NCBI GenBank assembly: GCA_013397075.1
Contig: VWZS01000833.1
Span: 557,399-621,398 of the forward strand
From: Rhabdornis inornatus
Lineage: Eukaryota; Chordata; Aves; Passeriformes; Rhabdornithidae
Reading direction: 5' to 3'
DNA: 64,000 nt
Shown: in pieces, positions 1 to 11,600 of the stretch
Layout of the letters: every line of letters starts with the position of its first letter
Position numbering within the stretch: position 1 is the first letter of the stretch
Notes under the pieces: generated by a model
Seen by the model: only the letters and a program-made list of their open reading frames with translations
Told to the model about the DNA's origin: nothing
Databases searched by the model: none
Translations under genes and position numbers: made by a program

Positions 1-128
1 TCAAGGCCAGGTTGGACAGGGTATGGAGCAACCTGGGATAGTGGAAGGTGTCCCTGCCCACGGGAGGGGGTGGAACAAGATGAGCTTTAATGTCCCTACC
101 AACCCAAACCACTCATGATTCTGTCATC
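1..128 (+). mobile_element. CR1 LINE fragment, 3' end
   Basis: The sequence has the typical avian CR1 3' wording: aaggccaggttggacaggg, then the statement-like run giving gatagtggaaggtgtccctg, ending in the ccaacccaaacca / atgattctgtc tail. It is truncated at the window edge and has no coding capacity. Confidence 0.85.
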
Positions 129-416
129 AGACCCAGCCAGCCAAGGACAAACTGCATGAATACCAGCACTACTTTCTCAGCCTTTCTTCCTTTTCCCAAT
201 TTAAACAGAAACATCCCATCCATATTTCTACTGATTGTCACCTGTCAGCTACAATTTTAATTACCACAGAGTAAAATAAAAATACAAGTAAAAGGTCAGA
301 GAAGATTTGGAAAGGCAGCATACAAAGCACATAAGGAAAATTGAATTGTGACAACCTCTTCTTAGAGAAATCATTTCGTACAGTTAGAAATTACACACAG
401 TTGGATACTCACACAC
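1..416 (-). other. RTEL1: RTEL1 intron following the first coding exon (partial)
   Basis: This intron begins with the GTGTGT donor at 416 and runs off the left edge. Apart from a CR1 fragment at 1-128 it holds ordinary AT-rich sequence; no further RTEL1 exon is seen. Confidence 0.7.
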
Positions 417-537
417 CTTTTGCAGGCATTCCAGCACCTTGGCCATGTAGGCTTCCTGGCATGGGTAGGGCTGGAAGGGGAAATCCACTGTGATCCCATT
501 CAGAGTGATCTTGGGCATGGTTCCCTCCTTGAGGTGC
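417..537 (-). CDS. RTEL1: RTEL1, first coding exon (partial gene; the rest lies left of the window)
   Basis: Regulator of telomere elongation helicase 1 is an Fe-S superfamily 2 DNA helicase of the nucleus that dismantles T-loops, D-loops and G-quadruplexes. The minus strand encodes 34 residues, starting at the ATG at 518-516 and running to Lys34 at 417; it reads MPKITLNGITVDFPFQPYPC and continues through YMAKVLECLQK. This is nearly identical to the human N-terminus just before the Walker A region, which must lie in the next exon outside the window. A consensus acceptor (CTTGCAG) sits at 545-538 and the donor AAG/GTGTGT at 417/416, so the exon carries 19 bases of 5'UTR. Translation beyond 417 runs into intron. 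Transcription points away from STMN3 (head to head), as in human. Identification is by remembered homology and is strong. Confidence 0.93.
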
Positions 538-576
538 CTGCAAGGAAGGGCAGACCGTGATGACCCTGCTGTCATG

Positions 577-895
577 GTGATATCACACCATGATAGGGCT
601 GGAAGAGACCTGGAAGTTCACCTCATTCAGCCCACATAGACCAGGTTGCTCCAAGCCCCATCCAGCCTGGCCTTGGACACTTCCAGGGATGGGGCAACCA
701 CAGCTGCTCTGGACAACTTGAGCCAGGGCCTCCCCACCCTCACAGGGATGAATTTCTCCCCAGTATCGCATCTAACCCTGCCCTCTTTCAGGCTGAAGCC
801 ATTTCCCTTTGTCCTGTCACTCCAGGCCCTTGTCAATAGGCTCCCTCCATCTTTCTTGTCGGTCCCTTCAGCAACTGGAAGGAGCAATTAGGTCA
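577..895 (-). mobile_element. CR1 LINE fragment, reverse orientation
   Basis: This is the reverse complement of the CR1 3' end. It starts with an ATGATAGGGCTGGAAGAGACC tail, then caggttgctccaagcccca and the block encoding the reverse of the 'GDTGEKF' reading, up to gtccctt near 890. It lies in the presumed RTEL1 first intron. Short open frames across it are by-products of the repeat. Confidence 0.85.
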
Positions 896-1006
896 CCCCG
901 CTTCGGGCCGCGCCGGTACCAGAGGCTCTACAGGGGACTCACGGGCACTCGGGGCCGGGTCCCGTTCCCGTACTCCCGGTGTGCACCACCCGCTTCGGCC
1001 TGGAGC

Positions 1007-1406
1007 GTTCCCGTGTCCCCGTGGTCCCAGATCCCTGTGCTCCAGTGTTCCCGTGTCCCCGCGTCCCCACCGGTTCCAGATCCCTCTGCTCCAGGGTTCC
1101 CGTGTCCCCACCGGTCCCAGATCCCCGTGCTCCAGGGTTCCCGTGTCCCCACCGGTCCCAGATCCCCGCGCTACAGGGTTCCCGTGTCCCCACTGGTCCC
1201 AGATCTCTGTGCTCCAGGGCTCCCGTGTTCCCAGCGGTTCCAGATCCCTGTGCTCCAGGGCTCCCGTGTCCCCACCGGTCCCAGATCCCTGTGCCCCAGG
1301 GTTCCCGTGTTCCCAGCGGTTCCAGATCCCTGTGCTCCAGGGCTCCCGTGTTCCCAGCGGTTCCAGATCCCTGTGCTCCAGGGTTCCCGTGTTCCCAGCG
1401 GTTCCG
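1007..1406 (+). repeat. 41-bp minisatellite, about 9.6 copies
   Basis: Tandem units begin with GTTCCCGTG or GCTCCCGTG at 1007, 1047, 1096, 1137, 1178, 1219, 1260, 1301, 1342 and 1383. From 1096 onward the spacing is exactly 41 bp; the first two intervals are 40 and 49. Each unit runs CCCGTGT(C/T)CCCA then CCGGT or GCGGT, CCAGATCCC, and GTGCTCCAGG. Two unit variants (CCCACCGGT and CCCAGCGGT) interleave in the right half. As 41 is not a multiple of 3, the array opens long frames on both strands; these are not genes. Confidence 0.95.
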
Positions 1407-1445
1407 TACCCCCCGCGGCGCCGTTCGGAATCCCCGCGCCGCTGT

Positions 1446-1522
1446 CACGTGCCCGCACCAACAGGTTCGGGCGTCACTTCCGGCGCGCGTTCTCGCGAGA
1501 GCGGCGGCGTTACCCTGGTAAC
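1446..1522. promoter_or_regulatory. RTEL1: Core promoter motif cluster: E-box, ETS, TCTCGCGAGA, X-box
   Basis: Four textbook sites lie within 77 bp: a CACGTG E-box at 1446-1451, CACTTCCGG (ETS/GABP type, minus strand) at 1475-1483, the palindrome TCTCGCGAGA at 1491-1500, and a perfectly palindromic RFX X-box, GTTACC-CT-GGTAAC, at 1509-1522. TCTCGCGAGA is the element bound by BANP and earlier attributed to ZBTB33. Such clusters mark TATA-less CpG-island promoters of housekeeping genes. Assignment to RTEL1 is by position. Confidence 0.7.
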
Positions 1523-1770
1523 GGGCCGGGGAGGCGGCGGCCATGGCCGCCCCGGGACGGGGTGTCGGGGAGCGAGCGGGGCTGCTGGTGTTTCATGAGG
1601 GGCCCTGGGCAGGAGCGGCGCAAGCCCGGTGCGGTTTGAGCGCTGCCGGGTCTGAGGGAAGCGGATTCTGCTCCCCAGACAGGCCCTGGGCGGTTCAACC
1701 GGAGGGTTCCGCAGCCGCCTCCCGCGGAGCTTCGGCCCCGAAGAGGCGGAGTATCGACTGTTCGCTCGCA

Positions 1771-4700
1771 AAAAGCTGCATTTTCAAAGCTTCCCAGCCC
1801 TGTCGGGGCCCCCCTTTCCAGGGCTGCCCAGGACTGGCGTTTCCCCCCTTTTGTACGGCTCAGGAGCGTGTGATAAGCGATGCCTTTGGCCAGAATTGTG
1901 TGCAGGGCCCTGCTGTGCTTTGTGCTGGGGTGGCCACCCTTGGGCGGTGCTGCACGCAGGAGAGGGCAGAGCACGGCAGGATTCTTTGTGAAGCCCTCAG
2001 CGTTTGAGGTGGGAGGGTTCTGTGGTTTCATGTTGAGCCTCGTAGCTCCTGCGTTAGGAACGGTAATGAATTCTGACGGGTCTCTTTTGTTAGGGGTGAA
2101 TGTGCTGCGGCTTTGTTCCCGGCTTTTCTTCAGCACGGTGCTCCCACCCTTCAGTCCCTGCTAGTGTATACAGGCACATTCAGGAACGGCTTTGTCGGCG
2201 TTCCAGGTGCTCAGACCGTGTGATTGTGGTGAACTGCTCTGGATTGATGGATTATCCAGTTTTGTAAGAATCTGGTTTTAATAAATGCATAGGCATGGTT
2301 ACTTTTATCCCCGCATTTTGTAAAACGATGTTTTATGCAGCTATATGAGAGAGAAGGCAGGAAGAAAATACTTTGTACTCATCTCTGTGGTTTATTGCTG
2401 TATCTCATGCTCTCACTGCATAGAGGTAGAACAGGATGTGGCTTTTTTTTTATTGTAGCTTTAAAATACTTTACTCCTGGCCTGCTGCACAACTTGTTTG
2501 TGGGTAGAACAGTTCTAATATTAAAAGAATAGACCTTAAACTATATGTTTCACCTTAAACTGTAAGTTAAACATTGTGTAATCTGTTCTGTTCCCAAACT
2601 CGTGGTACCTCCTGTGTTGTCATATTGGGTCAGGGGAGCTCATGGGTATTGCTGTTTTGATTGCCAGCCTTTAAATTGCTTCAGCTGAACTTCCTGGATC
2701 ATAAACTGTCTTTAATTGCAGGGAATGGGCTGGAGAACACTCAGTTATTCCTGTGGATCTTCATGTGCTCCACACAAAATTTAACAGCTGGTTTTGCTCA
2801 TGCTTCTGACTGTGAACTCTTTAATGTGATACCAGCCACGCACGATTAAGCTGCAAAAGAAATTAGTTTGTAAAGATTGTGAGATGAGAGTGTGGGCTAA
2901 CCTTAGGGGAGAAAAAATATTTAGAACTCCTCATAAATACATGGAATACCCTGTTGTTATTTCCTGTAAATATATCTTTCCTACATGGAAGAAGTACATC
3001 AATAGTGCATCAAAGGAGATGATTTTGCCTTATTTCAGTGCTGCTGATAGAAGCAGTGTCACCTGCTGAGAGAGGGGAGCTGGAAGGTGGCCAGCCCGAG
3101 GCAGGAGTGGGCTGTGAGTCAGCAGGTGCCCGTGTCCAACAGCAAACATGAGTCAGCTCTTGGAGGCTGCTCCTCTGCACCAGTGACCTCACCTGACCAG
3201 AGCTGCAGGCTGCCTTCAGCATTGCTGGCCTTCTAAAAACAGAACAGAGGAAATGGGTTGTAAGTTTAGAGAGAAAAATATATTCCTTTTTGTGGAGGTT
3301 TAGTGAAGCTTCAGCATCTGTTGGGATAAAGACATGATAAATAAAGGTGTTGGTCTCACACTGGGTTGTCATTGTGGTGTTTGTCTGTCTAGGATAAACC
3401 CTGAGTTTACAAAGCCAGAGTTCAGAGAGGGAGAGATTTCAGAACTCTGTCCAAGCAGCACAGAGAGTTGTGTGACAGCCTCTCACTGCCTGTCCCTGCC
3501 AGCCCAGCCAGGAGGAACCAGTCCCTCTCCACTTCTCACTCATTCTGGGTTTTAAGATCTTGGATAAACTATTTTTCATAAAAAAAAAAAAAAAAAAAAA
3601 AACAAACACCAAAAAACATAAATCCAATGTACAAAATAAAAACTTTATGAAAGATGATCCTTAACCTCTATGAGGAAGTGGCTGAACCACACCAGAGACC
3701 CCAGCCAGGGGAACACTGGTGCTGTGCAGAAGTGCAAAGTGAATAATGGCCATGTTTGTTCAGAGGCTGCCCAGGCAGGATCTCCCTTCCCAGATGAGAT
3801 CCAGATGCTGTCAGAGGAGCAGGAATCTTCAGGAGTGGGACAAAAGAGCCATGAGGGCCAGCTGTGAAACTCCTGTGATTGGCATAAAGGTTATTTTCCC
3901 CTTTTCAGATAGGGGAGGGTTGAGTTGCCATTCTGAGTTGTATTTCTGCGTCTTTTGTTTGTTCCCCAAATTATTTGATTTCTTTTAATCCTGATAGTCC
4001 AGAGCCTTTCAGTCTCTCTTGGGAAACAACAACACAGCTTTCCACCTTGACTCTCCAAATCCTTTGCTCCCCATTTCTCACACGGTTTATTCCAGTGGGA
4101 CACATGGCCATGGCACCTTGAAAGCATTCCACACCCCTTTTCTCAATAAAATGAGTAAAATGTGTGCTGGATTGATGCCAAAAGATCCAGAATGCTGCAA
4201 GAGGTAGCCAGACCCTCTTGGGACTGCTGGGAATATCAAAGCCAGAGTTCATCCTGAACAGAAGGGGGAAATCATTCCAGCAGTCAGGTGCCTGGGATGG
4301 CTGCCTTCCTTTGATCATGGCAAAGGTGTTTTTGACACACACACAAAATAACCTGTCAAGTCCTGGAGATTAAATCCAAAGAGAAAGTAGACAGTGTTGG
4401 AACTACAAAACAAGGCTTGGACAGAACAGGGAGAAGTTAAGGGTCATGAAAAAAACTCCTGTTACAATGTGGATAGTGTTTTCATTTTATTCTGAGTTAG
4501 ACATTTTCTCTGTTTTTCTTTTCTTCCATGACAGTGCTAGAATAGGACATGGGGAGATTGGGAGGAAAATTAGGAAAAAAGAAAAATCTCTGTGTTTCTA
4601 AGTGAATTTAGTAGGCAGTGTCTCTGGCTTCTGCCCCTGAGCAAGCCAGAGCACTGGCAGGTATTCCAACAACCTGTGGTTCTCTGCAGCAGCTGGAATT

Positions 4701-5320
4701 GTTTGGGAGTGTCTGCATTGCAGCGTGCCAGGAGATGTGTGGGTTTGGGAGGATTCCTTGCTGCCTCCCAAGTGTGTGCTCTAAAAGCACAGAAGCATTG
4801 GCCCCTGGCAATAGCCACAAATGGAAATTATAGAAATTACAGAAAACAGACAGAAAATTATAAGCAAAGAGGTCCTGGTGCCTAGGGTGGGGGAGAAACC
4901 CAGAGAATTCTCACTGAAATCAAAAGGCTCCATTCTGCTTTCTCCTCTACTTTTACGGCAGTTTCCTCCCCAAACTGCAGCTCCTCTAGTGCCTCAGTGC
5001 TGGTGCAAAAAAAAAAAAAAACAACAAAAAAACCCAAAACTAATCCCACGGCTAAAAACCTGCTGGAATCCCTCCTCCATTTGCTGTTTGCCTAAAGCTG
5101 CTGCAAGGTTTGGGGTTTGGGTTTCACAAACCCAGTCGAGCCAGACCCCTGACCTGGCCCTGCAGGTGAGGCTGCCTTGGAATGGCTGGTTTATAAAAAA
5201 TTTAAAAAAAAAAAATCAATTCTTTTGCATAACTTTGCTTTCAGCAAGGGAAAAAACAGTTTAGTCCATCTCGAGCAGACAAGAAAGGGAGGAAGAGGAG
5301 GAAAAAATCCTCTTTTGCCA
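1771..5320. other. RTEL1-STMN3 intergenic spacer, no gene seen
   Basis: The spacer is moderately AT-rich and has no frame longer than about 160 codons outside the CpG island. There is no recognisable protein or RNA and no clear CR1. The only simple repeat of note is a 23-base A run at 3580-3602. Confidence 0.6.
3580..3602 (+). repeat. Poly(A) tract
   Basis: An uninterrupted run of 23 A is followed by an A-rich segment to about 3640. I see no retrogene body upstream of it, so it is treated as a simple repeat. Confidence 0.9.
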
Positions 5321-5632
5321 GCGCTCGGCTGGGTGTGTCTCGCCCCCCCCGCCGTGGGGCTGTGTTCCTGGCAGGCAGGCTTGCCTGGGAGGGATCTGCC
5401 GTCAAAGCCACCCAGGAAAGGAGGCCTGATATGCTCATTAATATTCTGAACTAGTGACCCTTCTTTTTCTTTCCACCCCTCGCCTTTCTCTGGGCGCTCC
5501 AGCCTCTCCCCGCCGCGGATGGCTGCAGCCCCCTCCAGCTGAGTCAGTCCTCCCTCCCCGCAGCATTGCAGCACCTCCGCAGCTCCTGCGCTCCCTCCTG
5601 CTCCTGCAGCACCGCTCCGCTCCCGCCGCAGC
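5320..5632 (+). promoter_or_regulatory. STMN3: STMN3 promoter and 5'UTR, CpG-rich
   Basis: GC-rich sequence directly precedes the STMN3 start codon, with C-rich and CCTCC-type pyrimidine runs through the presumed 5'UTR. No TATA box is obvious. A degenerate REST-like sequence, CAGCACC-TCC-GCAGCTCC, lies at 5569-5586, 47 bp before the ATG. The start site itself cannot be placed from sequence alone. Confidence 0.55.
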
Positions 5633-5651
5633 ATGGCCAGCACCGTCTCAG
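5633..5651 (+). CDS. STMN3: STMN3 coding exon 1
   Basis: The exon encodes MASTVS plus the first base of Ala7. The ATG stands in a GCAGCATGG context and the donor is TCAG/GTAGGA. It is only 19 coding bases, too short for automated open-frame calls, but it matches the known MAST(I/V)SA start. Confidence 0.93.
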
Positions 5652-8600
5652 GTAGGACAGGCGGCTTCTCGGGGGCTTGACATCAATGCTTTTCTAAAAC
5701 CATCGAGTTTTAGATATTTTTATTATTATTATTATTCTGATGGTTTTGTTGATTTTTTTTTTTCTCCCGTGGGTTTCGGGGGAGTTCTGTGCTGAGGAGG
5801 CAGCTGGTATGGCAGCATTGTTCCCCTTCCTCCCCCATACACACACCCCTCTGATGCAAGATAGCAGGTGGGCTTTTTATTTTAATATGAATACACGTGT
5901 GATAAACTTGCCAATTTAAAGTATTGCTACCATATCATTGTGCCATTAGAAAATGCTGCTACGTGCCAATTAAATATTATTTTTGTAACATCATAGAGCT
6001 TTTTTTTTCCCTAAGAAAAAAAATTGCACGTGGTGCAGCTGGATGTCAGGAAATCAGAAATTACATTTTGTTTTGTGAAGATCATGTGTTGCCTAAATGG
6101 GTAATGGAGAGGAAGACATAGGCAAGAGTCAGTAATGCCCTAAAAAAACCCCCAAAGCCAACCAGAAGATGGGGTTTTGTGTATTCTCCGGGCTTCCCAG
6201 CCCCAGATTTCTTGCACAGCTCTCATTTCTTGGCTCGAAGATGCTACAGGGGAGCGGTCCTCTGATGGCGTTGGGTGAAATGAGATGCTGCAAGGGAAGA
6301 CCTTGCTCCCTCCTGCAGCAGTACCGGGAGTCACAGTGCGGCTGCCCGGGAGCCTGCTCGGGTTTCGCTTCAGGATGCCCGAGGATGCTGTGCTGCTTCG
6401 GTCCTAAAGCTTCCTAAAGACCCGTCTTGCTCCCTTTGATTGGGAAGGAGGGATTCAAGTGGCTGAAACTGGGAGTGTGGGTGAAGGTGAAGAAAATCTT
6501 GAAATGGTACAATGAACAGTGGGTGGGTTTAGAGGGTCTTTTTCTTTTAGAAAACCGATTTTTTTCTTGGAATGACTCTGAATTCTGCAGCCCACAAAGA
6601 GGGGCTTGGGAGGGGGAAGCGAGATCCTGGAGGGCTGAACAGGATCGACAGACAAAAAGGAAGAGCAGGCAGTGCTTTGTGCCCCCCCCAGGCAGGGAAC
6701 CAGCCCGCAGGAGACCAGGCAACACTTCTTGCTTCTTTCACTGCCCTTTGCCGAGATTTCCTGATGTGCATTTTATATTCCTTTCTCCTTTTAAAAGACC
6801 AGTAGATGCAGGGTGAAGAAGGACAGCGAGAAGGAGGGGTGTGTATGTGGGGGGAGTATAAGGGCGCAGCTGATCCAGAGTGGGCTTTGCATGCAATTAA
6901 GGACATAAAGCAGCATTGTAAAAATGTGTTTATGACAGAAAACCTCCAACTATTGTATATATTCCTGCGAGTATGCCTGTCTCAATGAATGTCTGCAGCC
7001 GTGCACTCCTGGGAGGTGCCACCCATCTCCTGCCTTCCCTACCGAGCAGGATTGGACCTCGTTTGCAGAGTGGGGGTGGGAGGGAAAGCTCAGACTTACC
7101 AGCCCTCTAAACCAAGGTTGCATCGAACTTGAGATGGACGAGGTGGTGGATGAAACACACGTAGGCAGAACATGCGATTTCCAGTTGGTGCATTCTCACC
7201 CTCCCAACCCACTGCATGCCCATAGCACATTTCGTCCTCCCAAAGAGGCAGTTTTACTGTCAAAGAGACTTAAGATCATGAAGAAGCGTGAAATGGGGCT
7301 TCCTTGTGACTCAGATGGAGCAGAGAAGCAATTTCAAGGAGTAGGAAGTAATGGGAAGCAGTGCTGTGGCAGGAGGGAAGAGAATAGGGCGCTGTGTGCC
7401 AAGGGAGGGTCGGGGCTGAGCCTCGCCCAGCTGCCTTTGCAGGAGCAGCTCCCCTTCTCCCCATCGCCTACAGCTCGTACAGCAGCATGGAGAGCAGCCT
7501 GGAAAGGCAGGAGAAAAAGAATTGGGAATCCTTCAGTTAAGGAATGAGTCTTGTTTGCTTTCTTCGTTCTTTCCGTCTTTATTCTCAGCATCGTGCTGAG
7601 GGGAGGGCAGCTGCAGTCGTCTGCGGCTGATGCCCGGGGGCTTATCCCCCTCGGGAAGATTTGCTCGGTTTGTTTAAACAAACAACCAAATCCTTGGGAT
7701 GAAAAGAAACAGGGCTCGCTCCCCCGAGCCTGGCTGGGCTCTCTCTTTTCTCCCTGTCACCTGAGGCGTTTTCTCCTGGCGCCGGGGGCTGTTTTGGGTG
7801 CAGGAGCCGCGGGATGGGCGGCACATGCTCAGTGCCGGCTCAGCTGCGGTGCCGGCCGTGCTGCCGGGCAGCCCTTGCAGGGGCAGAGCCCTCGCACCTC
7901 CTCCCCTTGTGCAGCAGCATCTGCACAGGGCTTTGTGCTTCTGTGCCCCGCGGGCCGGCCGCCTGGCTGGGCTCTGCAGGGCTACGGAGCTCCCTCCACA
8001 GTTTGTAGCATCTGGGTTGAGTAAAGAGACCTGAGATTATGAAATGATGCGGAAGGTGACATCCCCACCGGCTTTCTCCAACGCTGGCGTGTCTGAGAAG
8101 GTGGAGCCAAGAGGAAACACCAGGTTATCATTCCTGGCCTCATGACTGGGCATGGTAAATGGGCCTTGGCAGATCCCAAGGTTTCCCTGTCCTGCACTGA
8201 AATGTGAGAGCTGAGGGATTTCATGTAGCTCTGGGTTATCCCCCTGATCCCTTTTTTGGGTGCCATTGAAGGACACCATATGGGGTTGCCCTGTCCTGCC
8301 ATTCCTACTGCCCACGCTGGAGAATCAGAGTCCTTTCTATCAAGCTCTCCCTCTCTCTCTGTGTTCTCAAAAATGACTATTGTCTTTTTCTTTGGCTGTT
8401 GAAGAAGTCTATGTGGCCTTAAAAATTATGGCTCTTTTATTGGGAATTCAGTTTTACATGCTAAAAGAGCCTATTATTGTAGTCATTTATATATTTTTTT
8501 TCACCAGTGTATCCAAACAAGGGTTCTAAATAATTAGCAAATACTTGTTCTTTCTAAAATACAAATAACATCTTGTTTAATGGCACCATGTAGACTCTGG

Positions 8601-11600
8601 GAAAATGCTTTAGATATCTCAAAGGAGCCCTTTTTTGGAATCTGTCATTGTTGGTTCAGATCTGGTGAAGACACTGTTTTATCAGACAAACACATTTTCC
8701 TTCTTTTGAGTAAAAGCTGAGATTTAGTGGTCTGATGTGGCAACAAGAAGGCTGCAGATAAGCCCATTGTGACAGCAGAGGGGTGAATGGGGCCAATGAT
8801 TCTTCATGACAATCCTTGGAGGGACCTGAAGCTCACTCAGACTTCTATATCCCTAAATTAACTGGAAAAACGTGCCTGGATAATTCCTCCCAGTTGTCCT
8901 ACCGGCATGGGCTTTACTCCTCCAGATGTGAGTTATGTTTTAAAAATTAAAGTCTCCACTCCAGAGGGGAGTTTAACCAATGGGCTGTGATTTATAAAAT
9001 ACGAAAGAGCCAGAGAGCAACCAAAGACCATGTGCATGTGCTGTGGCACTTTGGCACCTCCCAAATGGTGAAGAGCTGCTCAGCATATTTCCAAATAATC
9101 CTTTTATTCTTCCAAGCTACCTCTACATGATTATTGCCCTACTAGAGAGTTTTATCCCCTTTGAATTTGTTTATACAGGTAGTACCACATATAATGGGGA
9201 AATCAAATAATCCTCAGTTAGTGGGAAGGAAACCAAGATCCAAGGAGACCAAATGACTGTCTATGGTCACACAGCACATCTGTACTGACACATCACAGCA
9301 CTGGGCTCTGTCTTTTACTGTCTCATGAACTGCTGCTTCATCAGCTCCACAAGTCTTTCACAGCTCTTTGTATCACCCAAACCTGACTGTGAAACCTCAA
9401 ATCCACAAACACTCTGGGTCAGCTGCTTCCATTTGGTTCCTTCCTCTGCTTTATCAAGCAACCCAGGCCACACTTCTCTCCTTCCAACAGTAACCCCCAG
9501 CCAGGGCTGTGCTGCACAGCTTGGGCCCTTCTCTGAGCCCATACAAAAGGAGATTTCCCTGGTTATTTTCCTGGGAGCAGCCCACACGCTCCAGTGCTAC
9601 AGCTCGGGTGATTTGCTGATGCATTGGCTGTGCACAGCATGGGTTGTTGTGACATTCATGAGCTGCCAATAAAACCTGAGGGGAAGGAGGTGGGTGATTG
9701 GAAACCATTCCTGGGCAATAGTTTAGCAGATATCTAACAGAAGGCAGGGTAAACCTCACATCTGCCTGTTCTCATGGATGATTTCATGTGAGCCCATGGT
9801 AACTTCTGGGCCTGGATCTCATGGTGTCCCTATACTGTCAGTGTGGGCTACAACTAGTGAGCTGATAAAAAAACCCCAAATCCCTCAAAAAACCCAATCA
9901 ACCAATCAAACAACAACAACAAAAAAAAACAAAAACAACAAAAAACCACAACTCACTAGTGTTCTCTGGTTCTGTAAGATGTGCTCCTGACTTGTTTGTG
10001 GAAGCTGGGGAACAAGAAGGTGGAAGCATATTAGACCAGAGGTGTGGCCAATATTTTTATGATAGGATTCATAGCAGGGAAGAATATCTATAGCCTGATG
10101 TACTCTCAAGGCTTGTTGAGGACTCTGGTTGCTTTTATTGTGTGTATGGCATTGCAGTCTGTGCTGGAGGTCTCAGTTCTCTGTCTGTTTTCTGTACCTT
10201 CTGTTTAAGCTTTGACTGCATTTATAGTTGGCCTGTTCTTATTTTTTCATGAGATAATCATTATGGAAGCAATTCTTACTTCTCCGAAGTTATCTTCACA
10301 AACCAAATTATTTTCTTGTAATAACCTTCCTCTGACCTTGCTATCAGACAGAGCACATTCAGTCTCATCCATTTAAATTTCACATAAATTTGCCTTGCTC
10401 TACCTCTGGTTCACTGCGACTGATGCCATGGTGGTGTTGTGCCAAGATGGCCTCACTCTGTTTTGCTGGATGCCATCAAATACCACCCCAAAACCTGGCT
10501 GCAGTTTAGTTTTATGTATTTGGGAAACAGAGAACAAAACTTTTTAATGAATAATAGGTTTCAAGCCCCACCATCCAGGCACATCATAAGCAGGAAAATG
10601 AATCCCATTGCTCCTGCACCACACCACTGCCAGCTGTTCCTCCATCTCTGGCACCACCAGCACTTGGGGAGCAGCTGGATGATGCCTCCGGGGATTGACC
10701 TGGAGATAAACACTTTACATGGATCAATGGCGTGCACAGCACTCCTGCAAAACAGTGGGGATATGGAAATGCAAGATGTTCCCTACAGCACTAGAGGGAG
10801 CACAGGAAAGGAGTCGCTAGAGAGAGCTGGGAGCACCCTAAGCCTCTTGGTGCCTTGGTGAAGGCTCAGGACATCTCATTTCTTCTCTTTATAGCAGGGA
10901 GAAAGTGATTTTCCCCAGGCAATCTATTCTATTGTAATATAATAATAATAATACACAGAGAAAGGTAAGATGAAAAATTCTAATAAAGATTGATTGGCTC
11001 ATTGGGTGTGGGATGGAATACAACCAAACCAGAAATGGCCTGTGCTGATTGCAGGGCATAAATGTTCAGAAAGGTTGAAGGATTGACTGCACCTTTATGG
11101 ATTGTAGCTTAATCACTGCTCAAATTCCTCTAAAGCCAACAAAATGTGAATTCACTCTATTTTACAGCATGAGACACTGATGTATTTTCTTTAACTTCTA
11201 TGGTTTATTCACTTCTTGGTTTACACAACTCAGTTACTTGCAATGTTTCGACCCAGTTCTGATATGACAGCAGTGAAATGTTATGACACAGTGATGAAGA
11301 CCATATCAGAGTGAATGAATTTGCTGCCGATCCTTCTGTTGCAGTGTTTGCCTTAAAAGAGAAGTAAAATGTCAGTAATTCATACCTGAAGGAGCAGCCT
11401 GTCCTAATCCCCTGCCTACCAGCAAGGCAGAGTTGCTGTACTCTGAGACTGAAGAAATGCTTTGGTATCAAGTCCCTGAAGACCCGAGCCAGATTAATTT
11501 ATACAGAAATGAAATGTTTGCTCAGTGCAAGCTGAATTTATTTTTTACTAAGTTAATGGAAATAAAAATGCTAATAGATGCTCAAGTAAAATGTTCAGCA

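Larger units (their letters stand above)
900..1770. promoter_or_regulatory. RTEL1: CpG island containing the RTEL1 promoter
   Basis: This stretch is very GC-rich with frequent CpG, unlike the AT-rich DNA on either side. It lies upstream of the RTEL1 first coding exon on the minus strand, so the 5'UTR exon and start site are expected here, probably near the motif cluster at 1446-1522. I could not fix the 5'UTR exon borders. A CCATGG context at 1540-1545 opens a plus-strand frame, but it shows no family I recognise. Confidence 0.65.

Noticed and set aside
1007..1406. Regular 41-bp spacing considered as a CRISPR-like array
   Set aside because: The whole unit repeats, with no variable spacers, and the host is a vertebrate; it is a minisatellite.
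809..1639. Long open frames of 180-276 codons over 0.8-1.6 kb on both strands
   Set aside because: They are translations of the 41-bp minisatellite and CpG-rich DNA, with internal peptide repeats in shifting frames. No gene family fits.
1543..2007. Plus-strand frame from a CCATGG in the RTEL1 CpG island, and a parallel frame at 1656-2000 with a charged segment (FGPEEAEYRLFARKKLHF)
   Set aside because: The segment looks protein-like, but I know no homologue, no splice partner was found and stop-poor frames are expected in CpG islands. A bidirectional transcript cannot be excluded without RNA data.
3580..3660. A run followed by A-rich sequence as a processed pseudogene tail
   Set aside because: No reverse-transcribed gene body and no target-site duplication are visible.
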